From assembly GCF_014201735.1 (NCBI RefSeq), contig NZ_JACHFE010000007.1, positions 1 to 64,000 of the forward strand: a stretch of 64,000 nucleotides of DNA, in the 5' to 3' direction. A program made the translations under genes and the position numbers. Source of the DNA: Marinobacter oulmenensis. GTDB lineage: Bacteria > Pseudomonadota > Gammaproteobacteria > Pseudomonadales > Oleiphilaceae. Under the pieces are notes generated by a model. That model was not told where the DNA came from. It saw nothing but the letters and a program-made list of their open reading frames with translations, and searched no databases. Shown one piece after another: positions 20,779 to 29,714 of the stretch; within the stretch, counting starts at the first letter, position 1; the number at the start of each line of letters is the position of its first letter.

Positions 20779-21297
20779 TCAGTTGGGCTCAAAACCCTGA
20801 ATATGACTTGTCCCTACCTGAGTTTGCGCATTATCCGTTGTCAGCCGAAGCTCAAACCTTGCCCTTGGAATCTGCGCTTGCCCAGATGTTGGGGCGGATC
20901 GTTCCTGCCCCGGCCGGGCAAACAACCCTGCATCGCCCACATAAGTCATGGTGTATTCCGCAGAGACCGGCGCGGTTGCACCACTGAAGTTCTGCGCAGC
21001 ACTCGGAACACCGACACCTCGATCAATGGCGTCGCTCATGGCTGTTGAGGTTCCACCGATCACAGAATCATCTTCAAGAACATCCTCCAGCAGACTGGCG
21101 GTGTTCTGGAACGCGACATTCTTGTTCTGGGCATTAACAGCCATACGCTCCTGAAATACCGCCGTCTCCAGGCTTCCCAGCCCAAGCAATGTCACGACAA
21201 GCAGTACTATCAGACTGATGACAAGCACAGCCCCTTGTTGCCGCCCGGGGCCTGCCATCGCTATCGGTTTACAATCCATAATGTCCGCCATTGTCAT
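20779..21297 (-). CDS. pilX: Minor type IV pilus assembly protein PilX
   Basis: The 172-residue product has the PilX N-terminal pattern RQQGAVLVISLIVLLVVTLL, a long hydrophobic helix after a Gly-Ala cleavage region, and then SLETAVFQERMAVN with the Glu-rich start of the globular domain. PilX belongs to the priming complex (PilVWX-PilY1) that initiates pilus assembly. Its ATG overlaps the pilW stop by one base (TAATG), so it is translationally coupled. Later in-frame ATGs at 21288 and 21282 are possible starts. Confidence 0.88.
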   Translation of the reverse strand: MTMADIMDCKPIAMAGPGRQQGAVLVISLIVLLVVTLLGLGSLETAVFQERMAVNAQNKNVAFQNTASLLEDVLEDDSVIGGTSTAMSDAIDRGVGVPSAAQNFSGATAPVSAEYTMTYVGDAGLFARPGQERSAPTSGQAQIPRARFELRLTTDNAQTQVGTSHIQGFEPN

Positions 21298-22358
21298 TAC
21301 TCGACATCAATCCGGTTCCTGACCTTAATGGTCATTGTAAACGCTGCTCTCAATCGGTCATCAGCCGGGTAGACTGCATCGGCTCCCCCCGTGCCAACTG
21401 GCTGAACGGTCATTCCTGGCAACTCGTAATCTTTGGCATCCGCCAGCTCAAGCACACTCTGTTCATCGCTGACCAGTAATCCGAGTTGAACCATGTCGAC
21501 AGAATTCCAATCGTCGTTCCCCATATTCTCAGCATCTTGGAACTGAACATTGTCATCATCACGAACGCCGTAAAGCACTTGCAGACGCTCTACCCCACTA
21601 ACAACTTCCAGACCATTCTGGTAGAGAGCAAATATGGCGTTACCGTTCTGATCGGTACGGCCCGTATCCCCTGTCCAATAACTGGTCGTATTGAAATGAT
21701 ATATCCGGGACCCCTCAGGATAGGACTGAGATAGCGCCTGATGATTAATCTGGTCATCATTCAAGCCGTCCGGGTCTCCGACTGTGAAGATGTCTGCACC
21801 GGCACAGTTCGTAATAAGTGCGTTCTGCCCCATAAGATACTCAGCCACAGCCCGATCAGATTCCGTATCAATAACACTCGACTCATTGGCCATATCCTGA
21901 TCGAGAGCAAAGGAAGGGCCCGCAGTCCTTCGAATTTGCAGAACGTCTGACCCCGTCACCGCCGAAGCCTCCAACGCGGGGATGGCAAAATTATCGGCCG
22001 TATCACTCCAGCCATTGGCACCAGCTCGGGCACCCTGTAAGCCAGAGTCATAGAAGTTGCTATCAAGGTTAGAGCCAACGAAAGCAGGTATGAAATCCTG
22101 CATGGGATAAGAGCAACCCTGGTAACCAACCATCCGCAGATCCCTGGCAATCAGATCGAGCGCAATACGGCCAGACTCCTGCACCCTCGCAAGGGAGCGG
22201 CTGACCCGGGATGTTTCTGTGGAATCCAGGTACATCGTCAAGATGCCCAGCGTCAGCAGCGTACTCAAAAGTAACGCTATCATCAGCTCGATCAAGGATA
22301 AGCCTGTCTGCCAGGGCAACCCCTTATGAAAATGAACTCGACTGGATTCAGACGTCAT
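21297..22358 (-). CDS. pilW: Minor type IV pilus assembly protein PilW
   Basis: The 353-residue protein has a prepilin leader followed by TGLSLIELMIALLLSTLL (Glu at +5 after Gly), a hydrophobic helix, and LARDLRMVGYQGC-like features here written IARDLRMVGYQGC. The large globular domain is typical of PilW. Length and position between pilV and pilX agree with the family. PilW joins PilV and PilX in recruiting PilY1 to the pilus tip complex. AAGG lies 9 bases before the start, and the gene begins 11 bases after pilV. Confidence 0.9.
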   Translation of the reverse strand: MTSESSRVHFHKGLPWQTGLSLIELMIALLLSTLLTLGILTMYLDSTETSRVSRSLARVQESGRIALDLIARDLRMVGYQGCSYPMQDFIPAFVGSNLDSNFYDSGLQGARAGANGWSDTADNFAIPALEASAVTGSDVLQIRRTAGPSFALDQDMANESSVIDTESDRAVAEYLMGQNALITNCAGADIFTVGDPDGLNDDQINHQALSQSYPEGSRIYHFNTTSYWTGDTGRTDQNGNAIFALYQNGLEVVSGVERLQVLYGVRDDDNVQFQDAENMGNDDWNSVDMVQLGLLVSDEQSVLELADAKDYELPGMTVQPVGTGGADAVYPADDRLRAAFTMTIKVRNRIDVE

Positions 22359-22369
22359 CGCTCTCTGCC

Positions 22370-22885
22370 TTATAGATTGAACGCCATCTGGAACTGCTGG
22401 TTGTCATCATCATTGAACTCACCATCCTGACTGCTCCACTCAACCTGCTTCCAGGTAATCGTTATCGTGAAGGTATCTCCATTACGGTTAATGGATCCAC
22501 CGGCGTCCGGCAGCAGGGTTGGACCAGTACTCGCTCCCTGCAGAGCACGAGTCCATGAAGCCAAGTCAGCATCCGCTAATTCACTTGGGGAACAAGCGGT
22601 ACCCCCGGAGTAACAGGCAGGAATCGTCGGCGGATTTGAAACATTGAATCCATCATAGTTACCAGATTCCGCACCTTCCGGATTAGCCCGAATTCGGTCT
22701 GCAATATCATAAGCGAGGATATTGGCTTGGGTTCTCAGATAGGCATTCCGGTTATTTTCCAGGCCATTTATCACCATGGCTGCTGCACCTAGCAAACCAA
22801 CAGAAACGATGACCAGAGTAACCAGAATCTCTATCATGGTTATGCCAGTTTCGCGACGCCACGAAAGCCACACTCGACAAGTCAT
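22370..22885 (-). CDS. pilV: Minor type IV pilus modification protein PilV
   Basis: The 171-residue product has the prepilin motif ETGITMIEILVTLVIVSVG with Glu at +5, then GLLGAAAMVINGLENNRNAY, which continues into the globular domain. PilV is a member of the core minor-pilin priming set. The ATG at 22885 is chosen because GGAG lies 6 bases upstream. An ATG at 22909, immediately after the fimU stop, would give a longer 22-residue leader without a ribosome site. A cysteine pair (ACYSGGTAC) is present in the globular part. Confidence 0.88.
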   Translation of the reverse strand: MTCRVWLSWRRETGITMIEILVTLVIVSVGLLGAAAMVINGLENNRNAYLRTQANILAYDIADRIRANPEGAESGNYDGFNVSNPPTIPACYSGGTACSPSELADADLASWTRALQGASTGPTLLPDAGGSINRNGDTFTITITWKQVEWSSQDGEFNDDDNQQFQMAFNL

Positions 22886-22909
22886 AGGACGCTCCAGAAA
22901 GTTATCCAT

Positions 22910-23491
22910 TCAAGGACAAGCGATGGCGTTACCCGCATGGTCTTGACCATTGCTAACGCTCCTTACCTGGCCAGCTGCCGAAACGACCAGCGCTTCAGCA
23001 TTGGCCACGCCACGGTCATCACATACGATAAATGTACCTGCGCCAATAGTGCCCGCAGGCATTCTGGGCATCCCCTCGCTGTCAAACCGCACAGAGGAGT
23101 TAACACCGCCAAACCCGCGAACACGGAGAGTATTTCCACCGGCCAGTCCATTGTTAACACGAAGGACTTCATCGGCAGCATCTACTGAAACATCACCATT
23201 CACGTCTCTGAATACTAGCCAGCCGGTTTCCCACTGAGCATTACCACTGCAACTGGCGCCATCAGTGCTTGCACAGAATGTCACAAACTCCCCTGGCCGG
23301 ATCGATGCGGAGCTGCGGGCGAAAGCGAGCGTTCCCGAAACAGTATTTATCTGGGAGGCGATCCTGTTGTTCTGAACCATCACCTGAAAAGACGGAATGG
23401 CAAAACCAATGACGATGCTCAGAACAAGCAGCGTCACCATTAACTCAACCAATGTCACCCCGGACTGATACCGCATTCGATCACCGCTCAT
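22910..23491 (-). CDS. fimU: Minor type IV pilin FimU (GspH/FimT family)
   Basis: This is the first gene of the minor-pilin operon. The 193-residue product has the prepilin motif SGVTLVELMVTLLVLSIVIG with Val rather than Phe at +1 and Glu at +5, then FAIPSFQVMVQNNR. The GspH-type globular domain has cysteines (FCASTDGASC, IVCDD, AIACP). FimU is thought to connect the priming complex to the major pilin. The start is uncertain. The ATG at 23491 gives an 11-residue leader, while the ATG at 23476 gives 6 residues and has a GGTGA ribosome-site-like sequence. It is a paralogue of the pilin at 16160. Confidence 0.86.
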   Translation of the reverse strand: MSGDRMRYQSGVTLVELMVTLLVLSIVIGFAIPSFQVMVQNNRIASQINTVSGTLAFARSSASIRPGEFVTFCASTDGASCSGNAQWETGWLVFRDVNGDVSVDAADEVLRVNNGLAGGNTLRVRGFGGVNSSVRFDSEGMPRMPAGTIGAGTFIVCDDRGVANAEALVVSAAGQVRSVSNGQDHAGNAIACP

Positions 23492-23594
23492 CGGATTTCA
23501 TTAATAAAAGGATAGGTTCTGCCAGTGGCTTTGTAGATAGTCTAGCGACAAGCGGTAAGAAGAATGAGATGAACGGCAGAATAATTCCGTATAG

Positions 23595-23610
23595 CGTGAC
23601 CCAGATCACG
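23595..23610. promoter_or_regulatory. CRP/Vfr-type palindrome upstream of fimU
   Basis: The sequence contains perfect GTGA-N6-TCAC half-sites (23596-23609), flanked by C and G, the core of the CRP-family consensus TGTGA-N6-TCACA. It lies about 110 bases upstream of the fimU start. The nearest weak -10 (TAGACT at 23539-23544) would put the site near -70, a position used by class I CRP sites. The only gene it can serve is the minor-pilin operon, since ispH ends here. Confidence 0.5.
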
Positions 23611-23674
23611 GCCAGCAATAGCCACTTTTTTTGGCAGTGAGGTAAGGAGCGAAGGTTAGTTTATTGCGGCCGGG

Positions 23675-24628
23675 TTATCCCACCTCGACCGCATCAATGC
23701 GAAGCTCACGGGGCATGGAGAAAACGATATTCTCCTCTCTTCCTGAGACTTCTTCAGGCTCTTCCCCACCCAGTTCCTTCAGGCGGTTGATGACGTCAGC
23801 CACCAGAACTTCCGGCGCTGAGGCGCCGGCCGTCACGCCGACGGTGTCCCGGCCTTCCAGCCATTGCGGGTCAATCTGCTGGGCCTGGTCGATCAGGTAG
23901 GCGGGCGTGCCCATACGTTCGGCCAGTTCCCGCAAACGGTTGGAATTGGAGCTGTTCGGCGAGCCCACCACCAGCATCAGGTCGCAGTCGCTGGCCAGCT
24001 GTTTAACGGCGTCCTGCCGGTTCTGGGTGGCGTAACAGATGTCGTCTTTTCTGGGGCCTTCGATCTCCGGGAAGTTGGCGCGCAGGGCATCAATCACCCG
24101 GGCGGTATCGTCCATCGACAGGGTAGTCTGGGTCACGAAGGACAAGCGGCTGGGATCTTTCACCTCAAGGTTGGCCACGTCCTTTTCGTTTTCGACCAGA
24201 TAGATCTCGCCGCCGTTGCTTCGATCATACTGGCCCATGGTGCCCTCAACTTCCGGGTGCCCCTGGTGACCAATAAGAATGCATTCCCGACCGTCCCTGC
24301 TGTAGCGCATGACTTCCAGGTGGACTTTGGTCACCAGCGGGCAGGTGGCATCGAATACTTTCAGGCCCCGCCGGTCCGCTTCTTTCTGCACGGCTTGCGA
24401 CACGCCATGGGCGCTGAAGATCACCAAGGTGTCGTCCGGCACTTCGTGCAGTTCATCCACGAAGACGGCACCGCGGTCACGCAGGTTGTCGACCACGAAC
24501 TTGTTATGGACCACTTCATGGCGTACGTAGATGGGCGCCCCAAACACGTCCAGCGCGCGGTTCACAATTTCAATGGCGCGATCCACGCCGGCGCAGAAGC
24601 CTCTGGGATTTGCCAGTCTGATTTGCAT
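23675..24628 (-). CDS. ispH: 4-hydroxy-3-methylbut-2-enyl diphosphate reductase
   Basis: This is the last enzyme of the MEP isoprenoid pathway. It reduces HMBPP to IPP and DMAPP using a [4Fe-4S] cluster. The 317-residue length is standard. Cluster cysteines are C12 in [11 protein letters not shown], one in [11 protein letters not shown] and one in [11 protein letters not shown]. The catalytic segment [10 protein letters not shown] and the late motif [11 protein letters not shown] are present. It follows fkpB on the same strand, but a 150-bp gap holding a palindromic repeat element separates the two. It is also called lytB. Confidence 0.97.
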   Translation of the reverse strand: MQIRLANPRGFCAGVDRAIEIVNRALDVFGAPIYVRHEVVHNKFVVDNLRDRGAVFVDELHEVPDDTLVIFSAHGVSQAVQKEADRRGLKVFDATCPLVTKVHLEVMRYSRDGRECILIGHQGHPEVEGTMGQYDRSNGGEIYLVENEKDVANLEVKDPSRLSFVTQTTLSMDDTARVIDALRANFPEIEGPRKDDICYATQNRQDAVKQLASDCDLMLVVGSPNSSNSNRLRELAERMGTPAYLIDQAQQIDPQWLEGRDTVGVTAGASAPEVLVADVINRLKELGGEEPEEVSGREENIVFSMPRELRIDAVEVG

Positions 24629-24663
24629 TTTGTTGCCTTTGGATTACGTCGCCCGCGGTGTGC

Positions 24664-24754
24664 GGGGCTGGCCTTTCCGGGACACGCGGTAAATACGTCC
24701 ATGTAGCTTGACTGCAGCATCCCTGCTGCAGACAGTCCCGAAAAGGCCAGCCCC
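24664..24754. repeat. Palindromic intergenic element between fkpB and ispH
   Basis: Two 20-bp arms (24664-24683 and 24735-24754) are inverted repeats with one mismatch. The interior holds a second hairpin with a perfect 8-bp stem CTGCAGCA/TGCTGCAG and loop TCCC at 24712-24731, plus the string GGTAAATACGTCCATGTAG. The layout resembles REP/MITE-like intergenic repeats that I recall from marine gammaproteobacteria. Only one copy is visible here, so dispersal is inferred. Confidence 0.6.
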
Positions 24755-24781
24755 ACACCCCACTAAGTCAGAGTGTACCGG

Positions 24782-25234
24782 TTAGTGCGTCGGCCCTGCC
24801 GGTTCGACATCCAGAATTTTCACTTCGAATTCCAGTGTACGCCCCGCCAGCGGATGGTTGAAGTCCACGTCCACTTCGTCGCCTTCCACCCGGCTTATCA
24901 CGCCCGGAAGTTCCTGTTGGCGGGCATCGGCAAAGGAAACCACCACACCCGGCTCCAGCACCATATCAGCACTGAATTCATGACGTTTGAAGCTCTGCAC
25001 ATTACTGGGATTATGCTGCCCAAAGCCTTTTTCCGGGGAGACTTCGTAAGCGGCATGGTCGCCAGCCTTCATGCCGATAATCAGCGCCTCAAAGTTTTCG
25101 GGCAGATTTTCATCACCGATTTCGAGAGTGGCAGGCTCACTATCGAAGGTGGTATCCACCACTTCGCCGTCCTTGATCTTCAGGGCGAAATGCAGCTGTA
25201 CGCGGGTTCCCTTGTCTACGGGTAATTCTTTCAT
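24782..25234 (-). CDS. fkpB: FKBP-type peptidyl-prolyl cis-trans isomerase (SlpA/FkpB family)
   Basis: This small cytoplasmic PPIase of the SlyD-like FKBP group assists protein folding. The 150-residue product has the FKBP core VQLHFALKIKDGEVVDTTF at its start and a flap insertion in the middle. LAGRTLEFEVKILDVEPA lies near the C-terminus. It lacks the His-rich metal tail of SlyD. It starts 17 bases after lspA and belongs to the conserved ileS-lspA-fkpB-ispH run. Confidence 0.92.
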   Translation of the reverse strand: MKELPVDKGTRVQLHFALKIKDGEVVDTTFDSEPATLEIGDENLPENFEALIIGMKAGDHAAYEVSPEKGFGQHNPSNVQSFKRHEFSADMVLEPGVVVSFADARQQELPGVISRVEGDEVDVDFNHPLAGRTLEFEVKILDVEPAGPTH

Positions 25235-25251
25235 GAGTGTTGGTCACTCCT

Positions 25252-25761
25252 TTAGGCATCGCCGCCGTCGGCGGGCTTGCGAAACAGGTCCAGAATCATC
25301 ATGGCAGCGCCAATGGTAATAGCCGTATCGGCCAGGTTAAACGCGGGGAAATGCCAGTTACGCCAGTAAAAATGCAGGAAATCCACCACGTACCCATGCA
25401 CCACCCGGTCATACACATTGCCCAAAGCGCCGCCCAGAATCAGTACGATGGCGATAGCGGTCCAGGTCTCCCCGGCTTTCAGTTTCCGGAGCCACCCTAC
25501 CAGAACAACACTGACCACCAGCGCCAGGATCACAAAGAACCAGCGCTGCCAGCCACTGCCATCGGCCAGAAAGCTGAAGGCGGCACCGGTGTTATGCAGC
25601 AGGGTCAGGTTGAACATCGGCAGGACCGGCAAAGGATCTGCGTAGGTCAACAGGGCACTCGCCAGAGCCTTGCTGCCCAGATCAATGGCAATAACCAGCG
25701 CCGCCAGCCAGAGCCATTTCAATTTGCTGCCTGCCCTGCCCTCCGTCACCAGCGACTCCAT
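25252..25761 (-). CDS. lspA: Lipoprotein signal peptidase (signal peptidase II)
   Basis: This inner-membrane aspartyl protease removes signal peptides from diacylglyceryl prolipoproteins. The 169-residue protein has four membrane segments, the conserved NTGAAFSF and the two catalytic Asp regions (GNVYDRVVHGYVVDFLHFY and FNLADTAITIG). The ATG at 25761 overlaps the ileS stop (TGATG), the usual coupled arrangement. An upstream in-frame start at 25869 lies inside ileS and is unlikely. Confidence 0.96.
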   Translation of the reverse strand: MESLVTEGRAGSKLKWLWLAALVIAIDLGSKALASALLTYADPLPVLPMFNLTLLHNTGAAFSFLADGSGWQRWFFVILALVVSVVLVGWLRKLKAGETWTAIAIVLILGGALGNVYDRVVHGYVVDFLHFYWRNWHFPAFNLADTAITIGAAMMILDLFRKPADGGDA

Positions 25762-28580
25762 CAGGCGTAGGCGCGGGTTTCGCCCGGCCCTTCCACGTTG
25801 GTCACGCAGCGGCCGCACAGATCCTCGTACTTGCCGTTCTGTCCCACGTCCTCGCGATGGTGCCAGCAACGCTCACATTTGGCGTGACTGGCCGGGGTTA
25901 CCTTCACCATCAGACCTTCATGGCCGGTCTGTTCGGCACCGTCAGCTTCGGCAACAGGCCGCACGCGAGCTTCGGAGGTGATCAGCACAAAGCGCAGTTC
26001 CTCACCCAGGTGGTTCAGGCGCTCGGCCAGGTCACCCTCACAGTACAGCGTCACCTCTGCACTCAGGGAGCCCTTGATTTCACCGCGACCACGCGCTTCC
26101 TCGAGGCACTTGTTGACCGCTTCCTTCACGCTATAGATGTCGCTCCAGTACTCACGGCCCAGTTCCACATTCTCCGGCAGTTCGCTCAGACCTTCGTACC
26201 AGGTTTCGTAGAACACCGTCTCGCCGCGTTCACCCGGCAGGTGCTGCCAGATCTCATCCGCGGTGAAGCTGAGGATCGGGGCGATCCAGCGCACCAGGGC
26301 TTCGGCAACGTGATAGAGCGCGGTCTGGCAGGAGCGCCGTGCCAGGCTGTCTGACTGGGTGGTGTACTGGCGGTCCTTGATGATATCCAGGTAGAAGCCG
26401 CCCAGCGTCGCCTCACAGAAGTTATAGACCTTCTGGTAAATGCGCAGGAAAGCATAGTTACCGAAGTCCTCGTGGATCTCCCGCTGCAGGCGCAGCGCCT
26501 TGTCCACCATCCAGCGGTCCAGGGCGATCATCTCTTCGGGCGCCACCATGTGCTCCGACGGTTCAAACCCATTCAGGTTGCTGAGCAGGAAACGCGCCGT
26601 GTTACGAATCCGGCGATAACCGTCCGCGGTCTGTTTGAGGATGTCATTGGACACCGTCATTTCGCCGCTGTAGTCGGTCGCAGCCACCCACAGGCGCAGG
26701 ATGTCCGCACCCAGCTGGTTCATCACCTCCTGGGGAGCAATCACGTTACCCAGGGACTTGGACATCTTGCGGCCCTTGCCATCCACGGTGAAGCCGTGGG
26801 TCAGTACCTGCCGGTAAGGCGCTACACCATTCATCGCGATGGAGGTTTTCAGGGACGACTGGAACCAGCCACGATGCTGGTCGGAGCCTTCCAGGTACAT
26901 GTCGGCCGGGAACTGCCCCAGTTCCGGGCGCACCCGGAGTACCGATTCATGGGTCACACCGGAGTCAAACCAGACGTCCAGGGTGTCCGTCACCTTCTCG
27001 TACTGATCAGCGTCCGCACCCAGCAGTTCGTCCTGATCCAGATCGTACCAGGCATCAATGCCAGCAACCTCGATCGCCTGCGCAGCCTTCTCGATCAGCG
27101 CCTGGGTATCCGGATGCAGCTCCTGGGTATCCTTGTGGATGAACAGGGTGATGGGCACACCCCAGGTCCGCTGACGGGAGATACACCAGTCCGGGCTCTG
27201 TTCGAACATGGCTTCAATGCGGTTCTGGCCCCAGGCCGGCACCCAGCGCACACCCTTGATAGCTTCCAGAGCGTCCGCCCGCAGGTTGTGCTTGTCCATA
27301 CTGATAAACCACTGCGGGGTGGCGCGGTAGATCAGCGGCGTTTTGGTGCGCCAGCAATGCGGGTAGCTGTGCTGGAATTTCTCGGAATGGACCAGCTTGC
27401 CTTCACGGGTCAGCGCAGCGCAGACCGGTTCGTCGGCCTTGTACACGTGCACCCCGGCAAATTCGCCGGCGGCCTCTGTATAGGTGCCGTCCGCCTTCAC
27501 CAGGTTGACGGTATCGATGCCGTATTCCTTGCCGACCTCAAAGTCTTCCATACCGTGATCCGGCGCCGTGTGAACCGCCCCGGTACCGGCATCCAGGGAA
27601 ACGTGATCACCGAGGATCACCGGCACCTGCTTGTCATAGATCGGGTGGTGCAGTTGCTGGTGTTCCAGAGCCGCGCCAGCGACATTAGCCAGCACGCGAT
27701 AGTCTTCGATCCCCCAACGGGCCATGATGCCTTCGACCATGTCGGTGGCCAGGATCATGCGCTCCGGCCCCTGGCCGGCATTCACCTGAACCAGTGCGTA
27801 TTCCAGATCGGCACCCAGAGACACCGCCTGGTTGGCGGGAATGGTCCAGGGCGTGGTGGTCCAGATAACAACGGAGATATCCCCCTCACCCTCTTCGGTA
27901 CCAAAGGCCGCCAGCACCTTGGCCGGCTCCACAGCGGTAAAACGCACATCAATCTGTGTGGACGTCTTGTCCTGGTACTCCACCTCGGCTTCTGCCAGTG
28001 CGGACTGACCAACCACACTCCAGTAAACCGGCTTGTAGCCACGCACCAGGTGGCCCTTCTCCACAATCTTGCCGAGGGCGCGCACAATGCCCGCTTCCAC
28101 CTTCGGGTCCATGGTGAGGTAGGGTTTGTCCCACTCACCCATCACTCCGAGGCGAATAAAGTCGGCCTTCTGGCCTTCGATCTGCTTGGCCGCATAGTCT
28201 CGACAGGCCTGGCGGAAGGTTTTGTAGTCCACCTTCACCCCGGCCTTGCCGATCTCCTGCTCGACCTTGTGTTCAATCGGCAGGCCATGGCAGTCCCAGC
28301 CAGGCACGTAAGGTGCGTCATAACCCATGAAACCACGGGATTTGACGATCATATCCTTGATGATCTTGTTGACCGCATGCCCGATGTGAATGCTGCCGTT
28401 GGCGTACGGAGGGCCATCGTGCAGGATGAACTTGTCACGGCCTTCACGCTGCTTGCGCAGGTTTCCGTAAACATCAAGATCCTGCCAGCGCTTGAGCATG
28501 TCGGGCTCGCGCTTGGCCAGGTTACCGCGCATGGGGAAGGCGGTTTCCGGCAGATTCAGGGTATGCTTGTAGTCGCTCAT
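25761..28580 (-). CDS. ileS: Isoleucyl-tRNA synthetase
   Basis: This class I aminoacyl-tRNA synthetase charges tRNA-Ile. The 939-residue length is typical of proteobacterial IleS. Motifs include HIGH within [16 protein letters not shown] (about residues 58-70) and a CP1 editing domain (about 200-400) with [11 protein letters not shown]. The KMSKS motif appears as [10 protein letters not shown] near residue 600, and a C-terminal zinc finger has CERCWHH and CGRCV. It lies between ribF (44-bp gap) and lspA (1-base overlap). Confidence 0.98.
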   Translation of the reverse strand: MSDYKHTLNLPETAFPMRGNLAKREPDMLKRWQDLDVYGNLRKQREGRDKFILHDGPPYANGSIHIGHAVNKIIKDMIVKSRGFMGYDAPYVPGWDCHGLPIEHKVEQEIGKAGVKVDYKTFRQACRDYAAKQIEGQKADFIRLGVMGEWDKPYLTMDPKVEAGIVRALGKIVEKGHLVRGYKPVYWSVVGQSALAEAEVEYQDKTSTQIDVRFTAVEPAKVLAAFGTEEGEGDISVVIWTTTPWTIPANQAVSLGADLEYALVQVNAGQGPERMILATDMVEGIMARWGIEDYRVLANVAGAALEHQQLHHPIYDKQVPVILGDHVSLDAGTGAVHTAPDHGMEDFEVGKEYGIDTVNLVKADGTYTEAAGEFAGVHVYKADEPVCAALTREGKLVHSEKFQHSYPHCWRTKTPLIYRATPQWFISMDKHNLRADALEAIKGVRWVPAWGQNRIEAMFEQSPDWCISRQRTWGVPITLFIHKDTQELHPDTQALIEKAAQAIEVAGIDAWYDLDQDELLGADADQYEKVTDTLDVWFDSGVTHESVLRVRPELGQFPADMYLEGSDQHRGWFQSSLKTSIAMNGVAPYRQVLTHGFTVDGKGRKMSKSLGNVIAPQEVMNQLGADILRLWVAATDYSGEMTVSNDILKQTADGYRRIRNTARFLLSNLNGFEPSEHMVAPEEMIALDRWMVDKALRLQREIHEDFGNYAFLRIYQKVYNFCEATLGGFYLDIIKDRQYTTQSDSLARRSCQTALYHVAEALVRWIAPILSFTADEIWQHLPGERGETVFYETWYEGLSELPENVELGREYWSDIYSVKEAVNKCLEEARGRGEIKGSLSAEVTLYCEGDLAERLNHLGEELRFVLITSEARVRPVAEADGAEQTGHEGLMVKVTPASHAKCERCWHHREDVGQNGKYEDLCGRCVTNVEGPGETRAYA

Positions 28581-28624
28581 GTCGGTGTGCGCACTCTCTC
28601 GTTGGTCAGTCTGATCAATTAAAT

Positions 28625-29596
28625 TCAGTCATCGTCCGCGGGCAACGGGTTATCCGCCAGCCATTCACGGGCCTGCTCAAAATCCCGGGCAATCTGCTGC
28701 CTCAACTCATCAACAGAATCGAACTTCACTTCGTCCCGCAGCCCATGGCGGAACCCCACATCCAGATGCCGGCCGTAAAGTGTGCCAGCAAAGTCAAACA
28801 GGTGCACTTCCAGGGATGGCCGCTTGCCATCCACGGTAGGTCGCAACCCGATGTTGGCAGCGCCGTCGTAGCTTTCACCGTTATCAAGCGTTGCTCTTAC
28901 CACGTAGACGCCCCGCAGTGCCGGCATGCGATCAAGCAGGATATTGGCCGTGGGCGCGCCGATGGTACGGCCCAGTTGCCGGCCATAGACCACACGACCG
29001 TGAACCCGGTAAGGGTGACCCAACAGGCGCTCGGCCGCTTCCAGACCGTTCACATTCAGCAAGTTGCGAACCCGAGTGCTACTCACCCGGTCCCCATCCA
29101 CCATCACGGTGCGGGTATTCTCAACGGTAAACCCCCGTTCTGCACCCACTGATTCAAGTAACCTGAAATCACCGGCACGATCACAGCCAAAGCGGAAATC
29201 ATCCCCCACCACCAGGTGATGCACACCCAGGCCGTCAATGAGGATATGCTCAACGAACTCCATGGCTGAATAGCTGCGAAAACGGTCGTTGAAGCGCACG
29301 CACAGGACAATATCCACCCCGGCAGCCAGCAGCGCCTCGAACTTCTGACGGAATGGCATCAGCCGCGGCGGGGCATCCCGCCCCTGGAAAAACTCCTGAG
29401 GCTGGGGCTCAAAAATCATGACAACCGAGGGCACCCCCAGTTCAGAGGCCCGGCTTCGCACCTGATCAATGATGGTCTGGTGCCCCCGGTGAACCCCGTC
29501 AAAATTGCCAATGGTTGCAATGCAACCACGAGCCAGGGGCGATGCCGGGTCCCCGGAGAGCCGCTGAAGATTGGTCAGACCTCGAATCAGACGCAT
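28625..29596 (-). CDS. ribF: Bifunctional riboflavin kinase / FAD synthetase
   Basis: This enzyme phosphorylates riboflavin to FMN and adenylylates FMN to FAD. The 323-residue product has an N-terminal nucleotidyltransferase domain with [11 protein letters not shown] near residue 30 and [15 protein letters not shown]-terminal kinase domain has [11 protein letters not shown] and GVYVVRA. It sits between murJ and ileS in the conserved order of gammaproteobacteria. Confidence 0.96.
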   Translation of the reverse strand: MRLIRGLTNLQRLSGDPASPLARGCIATIGNFDGVHRGHQTIIDQVRSRASELGVPSVVMIFEPQPQEFFQGRDAPPRLMPFRQKFEALLAAGVDIVLCVRFNDRFRSYSAMEFVEHILIDGLGVHHLVVGDDFRFGCDRAGDFRLLESVGAERGFTVENTRTVMVDGDRVSSTRVRNLLNVNGLEAAERLLGHPYRVHGRVVYGRQLGRTIGAPTANILLDRMPALRGVYVVRATLDNGESYDGAANIGLRPTVDGKRPSLEVHLFDFAGTLYGRHLDVGFRHGLRDEVKFDSVDELRQQIARDFEQAREWLADNPLPADDD

Positions 29597-29714
29597 GTAC
29601 CGCGAACCTTAATTTGCCGTCGGGTGATTTCAACGCCCGTGCCCGGACAAGTCACTGGTGAGAAAACGGGCGATTATACCTCAGGAACCCGGTGGGTAGA
29701 AATCAATCGGCGGC

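Noticed and set aside
26472..28622. Long open frame of about 716 codons antisense to ileS
   Set aside because: It is the complementary-strand shadow of a well-conserved gene in GC-rich DNA, with no recognisable domain.
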